Source: Anaerolineales bacterium UBA3940 | GTDB taxonomy: Bacteria; Chloroflexota; Anaerolineae; Aggregatilineales; UBA3940 | Length of the DNA: 9,097 nucleotides | Direction: 5' to 3' | NCBI GenBank assembly: GCA_002385675.1 | Contig: DGDY01000255.1 | Span: forward strand, 548-9,644 | In this document: one piece after another, positions 1 to 5,952 of the stretch | Numbering within the stretch: the stretch's first letter is position 1 | Layout of the letters: every line of letters starts with the position of its first letter | Notes under the pieces: generated by a model | The model's database searches: none | What the model was told of the DNA's origin: nothing | What the model saw: only the letters and a program-made list of their open reading frames with translations | Made by a program: the position numbers and the translations under genes

Positions 1-276
1 GACCCCGGCTCGCTGATCAATGTCGCCGGTGCGGGCATCATCAACACCAGCGCTAACCGGGCCGCAGCAGAGGAGTTCATCCGCTTCCTGCTTTCCGAGC
101 AGGCACAGGAGTACTTCGCGACGGAAACGTACGAATACCCGCTGATCGACTCGGTCGAGCCGAGCGAGGGTCTCCCGCCGCTGTCGGAGATCGAATCGCC
201 GGACATCGACCTGAGCACGCTGGCCGACCTGGAGGGCACACTGCGGCTGCTGCAGGAGGTTGGCGCGCTGGAGTAG
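1..276 (+). CDS. Fe(III) ABC transporter substrate-binding protein, C-terminal 91 residues (5' end outside window)
   Basis: This is the C-terminal end of a ferric-iron binding protein of the FbpA/FutA type, which captures Fe(III) outside the membrane and delivers it to the permease. Reading frame 1 is open from base 1 to a TAG at 274-276. It gives a sequence beginning DPGSLINVAGAGIINTSAN and containing EEFIRFLLSEQAQEYFATET and then YEYPLIDSVEP. The pattern of a glycine-rich strand, a helix with FLLSEQAQEYF and a following EYP is characteristic of the C-terminal lobe of iron-type extracellular binding proteins. The last segment (IDLSTLADLEGTLRLLQEVGALE) also fits the usual end of this family. 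The metal-binding tyrosines cannot be judged because most of the protein lies upstream. The next gene, the permease, starts one base after the stop, which supports co-transcription. The iron assignment is family-based; other small-anion or metal binding proteins of the same fold are less likely. Confidence 0.85.
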   Translation, partial: DPGSLINVAGAGIINTSANRAAAEEFIRFLLSEQAQEYFATETYEYPLIDSVEPSEGLPPLSEIESPDIDLSTLADLEGTLRLLQEVGALE

Positions 277-277
277 C

Positions 278-1900
278 ATGAATATCGCACACTGGCCGAG
301 AATACTGGTATCTAAGCTACCCGGGCGGGAATCCGCCGCCCGGGTACCACTACATCTCGTCGTGCCTGCACTGATGGTGGCAGGCGCGATGCTGCTGCCT
401 CTTGCCTACCTGCTGGTGCGAGCCGCCGGTGCGGATGCCGCCGCCTGGCAGCAGCTTTTCCGCCCGCGCATCGCCGAGGTGCTGGGCCGGAGCGTGCTGC
501 TGGCCTTCGCGGTGACGCTCTCGGCCAATGTGATCGCCATTCCGCTGGCCTACCTGACCACCCGCACCGACCTGCCGGGGCGGCGGGTGTGGTCGGTGAT
601 TACGGTGCTGCCGCTCGTCATCCCTTCATATGTCGGTGCGTTTACGCTGATCGCCGCGCTCGGTCCGCGCGGGCTGCTCCAGCAGATGCTGGCCGGGCCA
701 CTCGGTCTATCGCGCCTGCCCAACATCTACGGCTTCCCCGGTGCGTGGCTCACGCTGACGCTGTTCGCCTACCCGTACGTGCTGCTCAGCGCCCGCGGCG
801 CGCTGCTGGGCCTTGACCCCGCCCTTGAGGACGCCGCCCGCTCCCTCGGCGACTCGCCGTGGATGGTGTTCCGCCGCGTCACGCTGCCCCAGCTTCGCCC
901 TGCCCTGCTATCGGGCAGCCTGCTCGTCGCGCTGTACGTGCTCAGCGACTTTGGCGCGGTGTCGATGCTGCGCTACACGACCTTCACCCGTGCCATTTAT
1001 GTGCAGTACAGCGCTTCCTTTGATCGCAACCTGGCGGCGTTGCTAGCGCTGGTGCTCGTGGCGATCACCGTGGTGCTGCTCACCGCCGAGGCGCGAGAGC
1101 AGCGCCGGGCACGGGCCTACTACCGGGCGGCGGCGAGGCGGCGGCAGCGAGTGGTGCGGCTGGGGCGATGGCGCTGGCCTGCGCTCGCCTTTGTGACGCT
1201 GATTGCACTCGTCGCGCTCGTCATACCGCTCTCGGTGATGGCCTTCTGGCTGGTGCGCGGCATCCGCGCAGGCGAGACATTCCAACTGCTCATCGGCCCG
1301 GCCTGGCGGAGCGTGCTGGCGAGTGGGCTAGCGGCGGGCGCGGCGCTGCTCGGCGCGCTGCCCGTCGGGCTGCTGGTGGTGCGGCATGGGGGCCGCTTCA
1401 GCCGCCTCATCGAGCGCACCAGTTTTGTGGGCTACGCCCTGCCGGGCATCGTCGTGGCGCTCGCGCTCGTGTTCTTCGGTGCGAACTTCGCCACACCGCT
1501 CTACCAGACGCTGGCGATGCTTGTGTTCGCGTATGTGGTGCGCTTCATGCCGCAGGCCGTGGCGACGGTGCGGGCGGCCCTGCTGCAGATCAGCCCCCGG
1601 CTGGAGGAAGCGGCGCGGGGGCTTGGCGCGCGGACACCGCGCGTGCTATTCACCGTGACCGTGCCGCTTGTACGCTCCGGGCTGCTCTCCGGCGCGGCGC
1701 TGGTCTTTCTCACATCGATGAAGGAGCTGCCGACGACGCTGCTACTCGCCCCCACCGGCTACGACACGCTCGCCACGCGGGTGTGGTCGGCCACGGAGGA
1801 GGCATTCTACGCACGCGCCGCCGCCCCGGCGCTGCTGCTCGTAGCGGTCTCGGCGCTGTCTATCGGGCTGATCCTCGCCCGCGACGATGCCGGGCGCTGA
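278..1900 (+). CDS. fbpB: Fe(III) ABC transporter permease, two fused membrane domains (FbpB-like)
   Basis: This 540-residue inner-membrane permease forms the channel of the iron ABC importer. It is a fusion of two homologous domains. Each carries the cytoplasmic EAA loop that docks on the ATPase: EDAARSLGDSPWMVFRRVTLP from about residue 184 and EEAARGLGARTPRVLFTVTVP from about residue 443. Hydrophobic segments run throughout, with an Arg-rich cytoplasmic linker near residues 270-297. The ending MKELPTTLLLAPTGYDTLATRVW is typical of FbpB/SfuB-type permeases, and the length agrees with that family. The ATG at 278 is preferred because GGAG lies four bases upstream (270-273) and it follows the fbpA stop by one base. 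An in-frame TTG at 260 would add six residues but abuts AGGAGG with no spacing. The gene lies between the binding protein and ATPase genes, so the operon order is A-B-C. The substrate is inferred from family resemblance. Confidence 0.93.
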   Translation: MNIAHWPRILVSKLPGRESAARVPLHLVVPALMVAGAMLLPLAYLLVRAAGADAAAWQQLFRPRIAEVLGRSVLLAFAVTLSANVIAIPLAYLTTRTDLPGRRVWSVITVLPLVIPSYVGAFTLIAALGPRGLLQQMLAGPLGLSRLPNIYGFPGAWLTLTLFAYPYVLLSARGALLGLDPALEDAARSLGDSPWMVFRRVTLPQLRPALLSGSLLVALYVLSDFGAVSMLRYTTFTRAIYVQYSASFDRNLAALLALVLVAITVVLLTAEAREQRRARAYYRAAARRRQRVVRLGRWRWPALAFVTLIALVALVIPLSVMAFWLVRGIRAGETFQLLIGPAWRSVLASGLAAGAALLGALPVGLLVVRHGGRFSRLIERTSFVGYALPGIVVALALVFFGANFATPLYQTLAMLVFAYVVRFMPQAVATVRAALLQISPRLEEAARGLGARTPRVLFTVTVPLVRSGLLSGAALVFLTSMKELPTTLLLAPTGYDTLATRVWSATEEAFYARAAAPALLLVAVSALSIGLILARDDAGR

Positions 1901-1931
1901 CATGCACACAACTAGACGAAACGAGTGACTC

Positions 1932-3020
1932 ATGGCGAATCACATTATCTGCTGCCACAACTTAAGCCACCGCTACGACGAGACGCCGGTCATTGAGGGC
2001 TTTGAACTGTGCGTCAACGAGGGCGAGTTCGTGGCACTGCTTGGCAGGAGCGGCAGCGGCAAGACCACGCTGCTCCGGCTGATTGCGGGCTTCGAGCGGC
2101 CCACGCAGGGCACGATTGAGATCGCCGGGCGGCTGGTGGCGGGTAACGGCGTCTTCATACCGCCGGAGAAGCGGCGTGTGGGCATGGTCTTTCAGGATTA
2201 CGCGCTGTTCCCGCACCTGACCGTGCTGGAGAACATCCGCTACGGGCTGCGGGACGCAGGGGCAGATAAGCGCGCGCAGGAGGTGTTGGAGCTTGTCGGG
2301 CTGGACGGGCTTGCCGACCGCATGCCGGGCGAGCTTTCCGGCGGGCAGCAGCAGCGGGTCGCGCTGGCGCGGGCGCTCGCGCCGCAGCCCGCCGTCGTGC
2401 TGCTGGACGAGCCGTTCTCCAACCTCGATGCCGGGCTGCGCGCCCGGCTGCGCGTCGAGCTGCGCGACATTCTGCAGGAGGCCGGTGCGACGGCCATCTT
2501 CGTGACGCACGATCAGGAGGAGGCACTCAGCCTCGCCGACCGGGTGGCCGTGCTGCGCCAGGGGCGCATCGAGCAGTTTGCCCCGCCGGAGGCGCTGTAC
2601 CGGCTGCCCGCCACGCGCGAAATCGCCGAGTTCGTTGGTGAAGCGAACTTTGTGCCCGGCCATGCGGAAGGCGACACCGTCACCTGCGGTATTGGCCGCT
2701 TCCCGCTGCCGCTGTGCCGCCCGGCCAGAGGTGAGGTGGACGTGATGCTCCGCCCGGAGTGGATCGAGGTCGAGGCCGACCCGCAGGGCGAGGCGATTGT
2801 GCTGCGGCGGATGTACTTCGGCCATGACCAGTTGATGCGGGTCGAGCTGCCCGACGGCACGCGGCTGGAGGTCCGGCTCGGGCCTGACGACAGCTTCCAG
2901 CCCGGCGACCGGGTGCGGCTGCACGTCCCCGGCCCGGTGGTCAGCTACCCGCGCCAGTCCACGAACGGGAGGCGGGCCTCACGCCCGGTATTAAAGGCAG
3001 AAGCGGCGGTCGCACGCTGA
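1932..3020 (+). CDS. fbpC: Fe(III) ABC transporter ATP-binding protein with C-terminal TOBE region (FbpC-like)
   Basis: This 362-residue ATPase powers the iron importer from the cytoplasmic face. The nucleotide-binding domain has all the expected motifs: Walker A GRSGSGKT (38-45), Q-loop VFQDYALFPH with Q88, signature LSGGQ (135-139), Walker B VVLLDE (155-160), D-loop SNLD (163-166) and the switch histidine H193 in VTHDQEEAL. Residues from about 240 onward (including VMLRPEWIEVE and a final GDRVRLHV strand) resemble the TOBE domain of FbpC/PotA/CysA-type ATPases, which often senses substrate or regulators. The start is the ATG at 1932, 31 bp after the permease stop. No strong Shine-Dalgarno is present; the sequence GAAACGAGTG lies just upstream. 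The context with an FbpA-type binding protein and FbpB-type permease favours iron over polyamine or sulfate. A hairpin terminator about 40 bp downstream closes the operon. Confidence 0.92.
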   Translation: MANHIICCHNLSHRYDETPVIEGFELCVNEGEFVALLGRSGSGKTTLLRLIAGFERPTQGTIEIAGRLVAGNGVFIPPEKRRVGMVFQDYALFPHLTVLENIRYGLRDAGADKRAQEVLELVGLDGLADRMPGELSGGQQQRVALARALAPQPAVVLLDEPFSNLDAGLRARLRVELRDILQEAGATAIFVTHDQEEALSLADRVAVLRQGRIEQFAPPEALYRLPATREIAEFVGEANFVPGHAEGDTVTCGIGRFPLPLCRPARGEVDVMLRPEWIEVEADPQGEAIVLRRMYFGHDQLMRVELPDGTRLEVRLGPDDSFQPGDRVRLHVPGPVVSYPRQSTNGRRASRPVLKAEAAVAR

Positions 3021-3061
3021 CATCATGCGGATGTCGTTTCAGCATAAGCAAACCCCCTCCT

Positions 3062-3092
3062 GACCGGCACGCTTCGCTTGCCGGTCTTTCCT
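3062..3092 (+). terminator. Rho-independent terminator of the iron transport operon
   Basis: The stem is GACCGGCA (3062-3069) pairing with TGCCGGTC (3079-3086), with a nine-base loop. It is followed at once by TCTTTCCTT-type pyrimidine sequence. It lies about 41 bp after the fbpC stop on the + strand. The T tract is interrupted by C residues, so termination strength is uncertain. Confidence 0.65.
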
Positions 3093-3102
3093 TCCCTAGC
3101 AA

Positions 3103-3142
3103 GGGAGAGGAAGAACCGAGCGGCGGTTCAACCGCTGCTCGG
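3103..3142 (-). terminator. Rho-independent terminator of RNase J
   Basis: Read on the - strand, CCGAGCAGCGGT pairs with ACCGCCGCTCGG around a TGA loop (3116-3142), giving a 12-bp stem with one G-U pair. The transcript then enters TTCTTCCTCTCCC. The stem begins about 40 bp after the RNase J stop codon. Together with the opposing hairpin it isolates the two convergent operons. Confidence 0.7.
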
Positions 3143-3182
3143 CCAGGAGGGGGTTTATATCTTTAAAGCGAGTTGTCAGACG

Positions 3183-4802
3183 CTACACATAGATAAACTG
3201 CGGCAGCACAACGGGCCGGGACTGTGTCTCGCGGTAGAAGAAGTCCTCCAGCGAGCGCTGCAAGCTGCGCGGCCCGCGCCGATACGTCCGCTTGATTTCC
3301 TTGCGGCTGGCGGCAATCAGCGTGTCCGCTTCCTTCAGGTGCACGAAGCCCCGGCTGACGATCTGCGGCTCGCCGACGAGCTTCTGGTGCTTGTTCACCG
3401 GGATCAGCGCCACGATGAAGCCGTCCTGCGACAGGCGCTGCCGGTCGCGGATGACCACCTCGCCGATCTCGCCGATCAGGCGGCCATCGACGAACACGTC
3501 ATCCACCTCAAGCGCCTCTTCCGTCCACGCACGCTCGCCATCCGTTACCCAGACTGCGCCGTTCTTCAGGATGAACACGTCCTCGTCCTGCATCCCGGCT
3601 TCCCGCGCAAGCTGCGCGTGCAGGTGCAGATGGCGTGCCTCCCCGTGCACGGGGATCATGAACTTCGGGCGGACCGCCTCGATCATCGCGCGTAGCTCGT
3701 CTCGGCTGCCGTGCCCGGAGACATGCACCGGAGCCATCGCACCGTAGACGACATTCGCGCCGCGCTCGAACAGCTTGTTCAGCATCCGCCCGACGTCCTC
3801 CTCGTTGCCGGGGATCGTCCCGCCGGAGATGATGATCGTGTCCCCCCGCCCGACGCTCACCTGACGGTGCTCGCCGCTTGCCATCCGGTTCAGGGCGGAC
3901 TGCGGCTCCCCCTGCGAGCCGGTGGAGAGGATCACGAGCTTGTCACGCGGCACCCGCGCGTCGATGTCGACGATCAGCCCGGCGGGCACGTCCAGGTAGC
4001 CCAGGTCACGGGCCAACTCGACATTCTCGACCAGGCTGCGCCCGGTCAGCGCGACCTTACGCCCGTGCTGCTCCGCCAGCCGCATGATCTCCTGCAGGCG
4101 GGCTAGCAGCGACGAGAACGTCGCGATGATGATGCGCTGCCCCTTCGCCTCGGCAAAAAGCCGATCCAGCGTCTGTGCAACGACCTGCTCGGTCGGCGTG
4201 CGACCGGGCCGGTCCGCGTTGGTGCTGTCGCCCAGCATGGCGATCACACCGTCGCGGGTAAGCTCGCGCAGCGTATCGAGGTCCGTTGTGCGGCCCCCTG
4301 CCGGCGTCTCGTCCAGCTTGTAGTCGCCCGTGTGGACGACCTTGCCGACCGGCGTGCCGATCACGAAGCCCACCGAGTCGGGGATCGAGTGCGCCACCGC
4401 GAACGGGGTCACCCGGAACGGCCCGAGGTGCAGCGTCTCCTTCGGCAGGATGGTGCGCAGGTCGGCCTGCTCCAGCAGGCCCTTCTCCTTAAGCTGGCGC
4501 TCGACAAGCCCCAGCGTCAGGCGCGTGCCGTAAACCGGCACGTTGACCTCACGCAGCAGATACGGCAGCGCCGCAATGTGATCCATGTGGCCGTGGGTCA
4601 GAATAATGCCCCGCAGCCGGTCCTGGTTCTGCACCACGTAATCAAAGTCGGGCAGCACCAGGTCAATGCCGTACATGTCGCTCTCGGGGAACATCACCCC
4701 GCTGTCGACAATAATCATGTTGCGGCCATACTCGAACACGGTCATGTTCTTGCCAATCTCCCCCAGGCCGCCGAGGGGGATAATCCTTAAATTCTTAGCC
4801 AT
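3183..4802 (-). CDS. rnj: Ribonuclease J (metallo-beta-lactamase / beta-CASP family)
   Basis: This 539-residue cytoplasmic RNase J degrades and processes RNA by 5'-3' exonuclease and endonuclease activity. The N-terminal metallo-beta-lactamase signature is complete: LTHGHMDHIAALPYLL with H70, H72, D74 and H75. Further metal ligands appear as H138 (AVAHSIPDS), D160 (HTGDYK) and H386 (IPVHGEARHL). The beta-CASP region has ATFSSLLARLQEI (from about 227), STGSQGEPQSAL (from about 293) and HVSGHGS (360-366), the 5'-monophosphate binding motif. The C-terminal domain ends in FFYRETQSRPVVLPQFIYV. The length is close to the usual 550 or so. The ATG at 4802 is preceded by AGGGA with a six-base gap, which supports the start. 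It lies downstream of the cold-shock gene on the same strand and ends in TAG. Whether it is J1 or J2 cannot be said; a single RNase J is common outside Bacillales. Confidence 0.97.
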   Translation of the reverse strand: MAKNLRIIPLGGLGEIGKNMTVFEYGRNMIIVDSGVMFPESDMYGIDLVLPDFDYVVQNQDRLRGIILTHGHMDHIAALPYLLREVNVPVYGTRLTLGLVERQLKEKGLLEQADLRTILPKETLHLGPFRVTPFAVAHSIPDSVGFVIGTPVGKVVHTGDYKLDETPAGGRTTDLDTLRELTRDGVIAMLGDSTNADRPGRTPTEQVVAQTLDRLFAEAKGQRIIIATFSSLLARLQEIMRLAEQHGRKVALTGRSLVENVELARDLGYLDVPAGLIVDIDARVPRDKLVILSTGSQGEPQSALNRMASGEHRQVSVGRGDTIIISGGTIPGNEEDVGRMLNKLFERGANVVYGAMAPVHVSGHGSRDELRAMIEAVRPKFMIPVHGEARHLHLHAQLAREAGMQDEDVFILKNGAVWVTDGERAWTEEALEVDDVFVDGRLIGEIGEVVIRDRQRLSQDGFIVALIPVNKHQKLVGEPQIVSRGFVHLKEADTLIAASRKEIKRTYRRGPRSLQRSLEDFFYRETQSRPVVLPQFIYV

Positions 4803-4820
4803 TACGATTCCCTGTAGTAA

Positions 4821-4853
4821 ATGTAATCTCGGGTTAGTTAGTTAATTAATCAA
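4821..4853 (-). promoter_or_regulatory. AT-rich putative promoter region of RNase J
   Basis: Just upstream of the RNase J ribosome site is an AT-rich island in otherwise GC-rich DNA. On the - strand it has a TTGATT -35-like hexamer (4853-4848) followed by tandem TTAACTAACTAAC sequence. The best -10-like hexamers (GAGATT or TTACAT) match poorly or sit at a non-optimal distance. The location is plausible but the exact elements are not. Confidence 0.3.
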
Positions 4854-4985
4854 GCCAGAGCCGGGCGCGTGCCAGCACGCAGCCGCAGGCCGTGGCGAAT
4901 GCGCTCACGGGCGCGGTTACCATTAAATCAGTTCGTCGCTAAAGGAGCGCTCAGCAGAAGGCAGTCACAGGGGCGAGGCTGTGAG

Positions 4986-5003
4986 CGAGTCTGATCAGAC
5001 TCG
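4986..5003. repeat. 18-bp perfect palindrome CGAGTCTGATCAGACTCG
   Basis: The sequence equals its own reverse complement over all 18 bases. As DNA it could be the operator of a dimeric regulator. As RNA it would form only a short-looped hairpin. It lies about 180 bp upstream of the RNase J start. A TCACAG/CTGTGA inverted repeat (4965-4984) lies right beside it. Confidence 0.6.
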
Positions 5004-5024
5004 ATAAACGAACGATGCTGGCGG

Positions 5025-5064
5025 GGGGCGGGTGGCCGAGCGGCTCGCTCCGCACACCCACCCC
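5025..5064 (-). terminator. Long GC-rich hairpin downstream of the cold-shock gene
   Basis: On the - strand RNA, GGGGUGGGUG (5064-5055) pairs with CACCCGCCCC (5034-5025), including one G-U pair. An inner stem GAGCG/CGCTC (5038-5050) caps it. It follows the smaller hairpin at 5078-5093. The sequence after it is only moderately U-rich, so it may be a weak terminator or an RNA-stabilising 3' structure. Confidence 0.4.
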
Positions 5065-5077
5065 GCGCAAACGCTAA

Positions 5078-5093
5078 GCCCCGTTGCCGGGGC
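5078..5093 (-). terminator. Candidate terminator of the cold-shock gene
   Basis: A perfect six-base stem GCCCCG/CGGGGC with a four-base loop lies about 15 bp beyond the cold-shock stop codon. On the - strand it is followed by TTAGCGTTTG, a poor T tract. Function as an intrinsic terminator is therefore uncertain. Confidence 0.4.
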
Positions 5094-5107
5094 GCGGTAA
5101 ATCCGTC

Positions 5108-5323
5108 TTAGATGCGGACAACCTTGGTGGCCTGCGGCCCCTTGGCGCCCTGCTCGATGGTCATCTCAACACGGTCGCCCTCGTCAAGGCTGCGATACGT
5201 ACCAGCAGCCTGGATCTCGGAGTAGTGGACGAAGACGTCCTTACTGCCGTTATCCGGGGCGATGAAGCCGTAGCCCTTCTCGTTGTTGAACCACTTAACG
5301 GTACCGCTTACACGTTCTGCCAT
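5108..5323 (-). CDS. Cold-shock domain protein (CspA family)
   Basis: This 71-residue protein is a single cold-shock domain that binds single-stranded RNA and DNA and acts as an RNA chaperone or transcription antiterminator in the cytoplasm. Both nucleic-acid binding motifs are intact: RNP1 in KGYGFIAPD (about 16-24) and RNP2 in VFVHYSEI (about 30-37). The N-terminal [15 protein letters not shown] and the C-terminal [10 protein letters not shown] match the family, and the length is normal. The ATG at 5323 is preceded by a strong AAAGGAGA Shine-Dalgarno (5340-5333). Part of that site lies in a leader hairpin. Its own promoter and leader lie immediately upstream, and RNase J follows on the same strand about 300 bp later. 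It cannot be assigned to a particular paralogue, and cold induction is not implied by the name. Confidence 0.97.
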   Translation of the reverse strand: MAERVSGTVKWFNNEKGYGFIAPDNGSKDVFVHYSEIQAAGTYRSLDEGDRVEMTIEQGAKGPQATKVVRI

Positions 5324-5335
5324 GGGTATTGTTCT

Positions 5336-5386
5336 CCTTTACCCTACTAATTTGGTATCGACTTGTAATGCATAGCAGGGTAAAGG
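5336..5386 (-). promoter_or_regulatory. Leader hairpin covering the ribosome binding site of the cold-shock gene
   Basis: On the - strand RNA, CCUUUACCCUGCUA (5386-5373) pairs with UAGUAGGGUAAAGG (5349-5336). This gives 14 base pairs with one G-U, around a 23-base loop. The 3' arm ends in AAAGG, the first part of the AAAGGAGA Shine-Dalgarno sequence. Folding would hinder ribosome access, and opening it would permit translation. The pairing is read directly from the sequence; the regulatory role is inferred. Confidence 0.65.
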
Positions 5387-5396
5387 CACCTTCAAC

Positions 5397-5421
5397 AAAA
5401 AAACCCGACGAGATGCCGGGT
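5397..5421 (-). terminator. Strong Rho-independent terminator inside the cold-shock gene leader
   Basis: On the - strand, ACCCGGC pairs with GTCGGGT around ATCTC (5421-5403), followed directly by a run of seven T residues (5403-5397). This is the most canonical intrinsic terminator in the window. It lies about 74 bp upstream of the cold-shock start codon and about 40 bp downstream of a good promoter. It therefore either attenuates that gene or ends a short RNA. No protein gene on this strand ends just before it. Confidence 0.8.
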
Positions 5422-5461
5422 CAAGTTCTTGGTCAAAACCTTGCTTCCTGCAATCACTACA
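5397..5461 (-). ncRNA. Candidate ~65-nt small RNA or attenuated leader upstream of the cold-shock gene
   Basis: The predicted start near 5461 follows the TATACT box, and the end is set by the seven-T terminator. The RNA would carry a hairpin CAAG...CTTG (5443-5422, about eight pairs with one mismatch) directly abutting the terminator stem. No open reading frame of note fits inside. It matches no RNA family I recognise. The same RNA extended by readthrough would be the 5' leader of the cold-shock mRNA, about 138 nt in total. Confidence 0.45.
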
Positions 5462-5467
5462 GGCAGG

Positions 5468-5496
5468 AGTATATCCCATCGTCGGGGGCAATGCAA
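5468..5496 (-). promoter_or_regulatory. Sigma-70-type promoter for the cold-shock leader
   Basis: On the - strand a TTGCAT -35 hexamer (5496-5491) is separated by exactly 17 bases from a TATACT -10 hexamer (5473-5468). Five of six -10 bases match the TATAAT consensus. Transcription should start near 5461. Confidence 0.65.
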
Positions 5497-5540
5497 CATC
5501 TGGTGGGTGCAGCACATTGAAAAGACGTTAAAATCGCAGC

Positions 5541-5560
5541 ACCTATACGCACCTATACGC
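5541..5560. repeat. Tandem perfect 10-bp direct repeat ACCTATACGC x2
   Basis: Two identical 10-bp units are joined head to tail, preceded by GC so that GCACCTATACGC is partly shared. The spacing is one helical turn, so a bound protein would see both on the same face. The repeat lies between the divergent cold-shock promoter and the membrane-protein gene. A TATAGC sequence begins seven bases downstream on the + strand (5567). The arrangement resembles regulator boxes that replace a -35 element. Confidence 0.55.
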
Positions 5561-5666
5561 CAATTTTATAGCATTGTTAGCCGTGGTTTAGGACTTATTT
5601 AGCCCTTGCACGCTACTATGGGATCAACAAAGAAGGTGTGCTGGTATCTGTGGGACGAGGTGGACG

Positions 5667-5879
5667 ATGTTACGCCTGACAACTGCTTTTTCAGCTATTG
5701 CGGTGCTGCTCGCACCGTTTGGATTGGGCCTGTTCGACACCGCCGTGAGTGGCGCTGCCGCGCTCGGCTTTTATGTACTCGCAGCGTTTGCGCTGGTCAC
5801 GCTGGTCATGGGGATGATCGAGCGCGACTGGCTGTCTGAGGAGCTGGCAGAGCCGGTACGCCACCGGAAGCTTCACTAG
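5667..5879 (+). CDS. Small membrane protein, DUF1328/YtjA-like
   Basis: This 70-residue protein has two hydrophobic segments, about residues 4-25 and 29-50. A charged tail follows (MIERDWLSEELAEPVRHRKLH). The arrangement of ML at the start, an alanine- and glycine-rich first helix, GAAALGFYVLAAFALVTLVMGMIERD and a short charged end resembles DUF1328 (YtjA) small membrane proteins, whose role is not established. The ATG at 5667 is preceded by GAGGTGG with a suitable short gap. Its stop lies 73 bp before the receiver-domain gene on the same strand, so the two may be co-transcribed. A hydrophobic protein this short could resemble others by chance, so the family call is tentative although the gene itself looks real. 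Confidence 0.7.
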   Translation: MLRLTTAFSAIAVLLAPFGLGLFDTAVSGAAALGFYVLAAFALVTLVMGMIERDWLSEELAEPVRHRKLH

Positions 5880-5952
5880 CCGCTGTGAGCGGCAAGCAGT
5901 GGCGCGCGTCAGGCCGGAAGCCAATGCGCGCCAGCGAGAAACGAGTGTGACA

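Larger units (their letters stand above)
3050..3156. repeat. 13-bp perfect inverted repeat enclosing two opposed terminators
   Basis: AAACCCCCTCCTG at 3050-3062 is repeated exactly as its reverse complement at 3144-3156. Inside lie two different GC hairpins (3062-3086 and 3116-3142) and a central small hairpin, TCCCT-AGCA-AGGGA (3093-3106). Read from either side, the order is the same: the C-rich tag, a hairpin starting near CCG, then a pyrimidine-rich tract. The element fills most of the 162-bp gap between the convergent fbpC and RNase J genes. No target-site duplication is visible at its edges, so a mobile origin is not shown. Confidence 0.7.
4803..5107. other. 305-bp intergenic region between the cold-shock and RNase J genes, rich in hairpins
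   Basis: No convincing gene is seen here. Going along the - strand from the cold-shock gene, it holds a small terminator-like hairpin (5078-5093), a long GC hairpin (5025-5064), an 18-bp perfect palindrome (4986-5003), a hairpin TCACAG/CTGTGA (4965-4984), a small stem GCGTG/CACGC (4867-4880) and the AT-rich island before RNase J. The region could be the structured 3' end of the cold-shock transcript plus the RNase J leader, or it could hide a non-coding RNA. Confidence 0.5.

Noticed and set aside
260..277. A TTG start that would lengthen the permease by six residues.
   Set aside because: It abuts AGGAGG with no spacing, while the ATG at 278 has GGAG four bases upstream and gives the expected family N-terminus.
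1962..2924. A 320-codon open frame on the - strand opposite fbpC.
   Set aside because: It is antisense to a gene with all ABC ATPase motifs, and its own sequence is low-complexity with no recognisable domain; long antisense frames are common in GC-rich genes.
5031..5043. GGTGGCCGAGCGG resembles the 5' D-arm region of a serine or leucine tRNA.
   Set aside because: No acceptor stem partner, anticodon arm or TTC loop follows; the bases form part of the long GC hairpin at 5025-5064.
5879..5893. GCCGC/GCGGC hairpin at the stop codon of the 70-residue membrane protein.
   Set aside because: The stem is only five pairs and there is no T tract, so it is not called a terminator.
5899..5952. A GTG start that would extend the receiver protein by 18 residues.
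   Set aside because: The extension is Arg-rich and unlike receiver domains; the ATG at 5953 sits right before the first beta strand.
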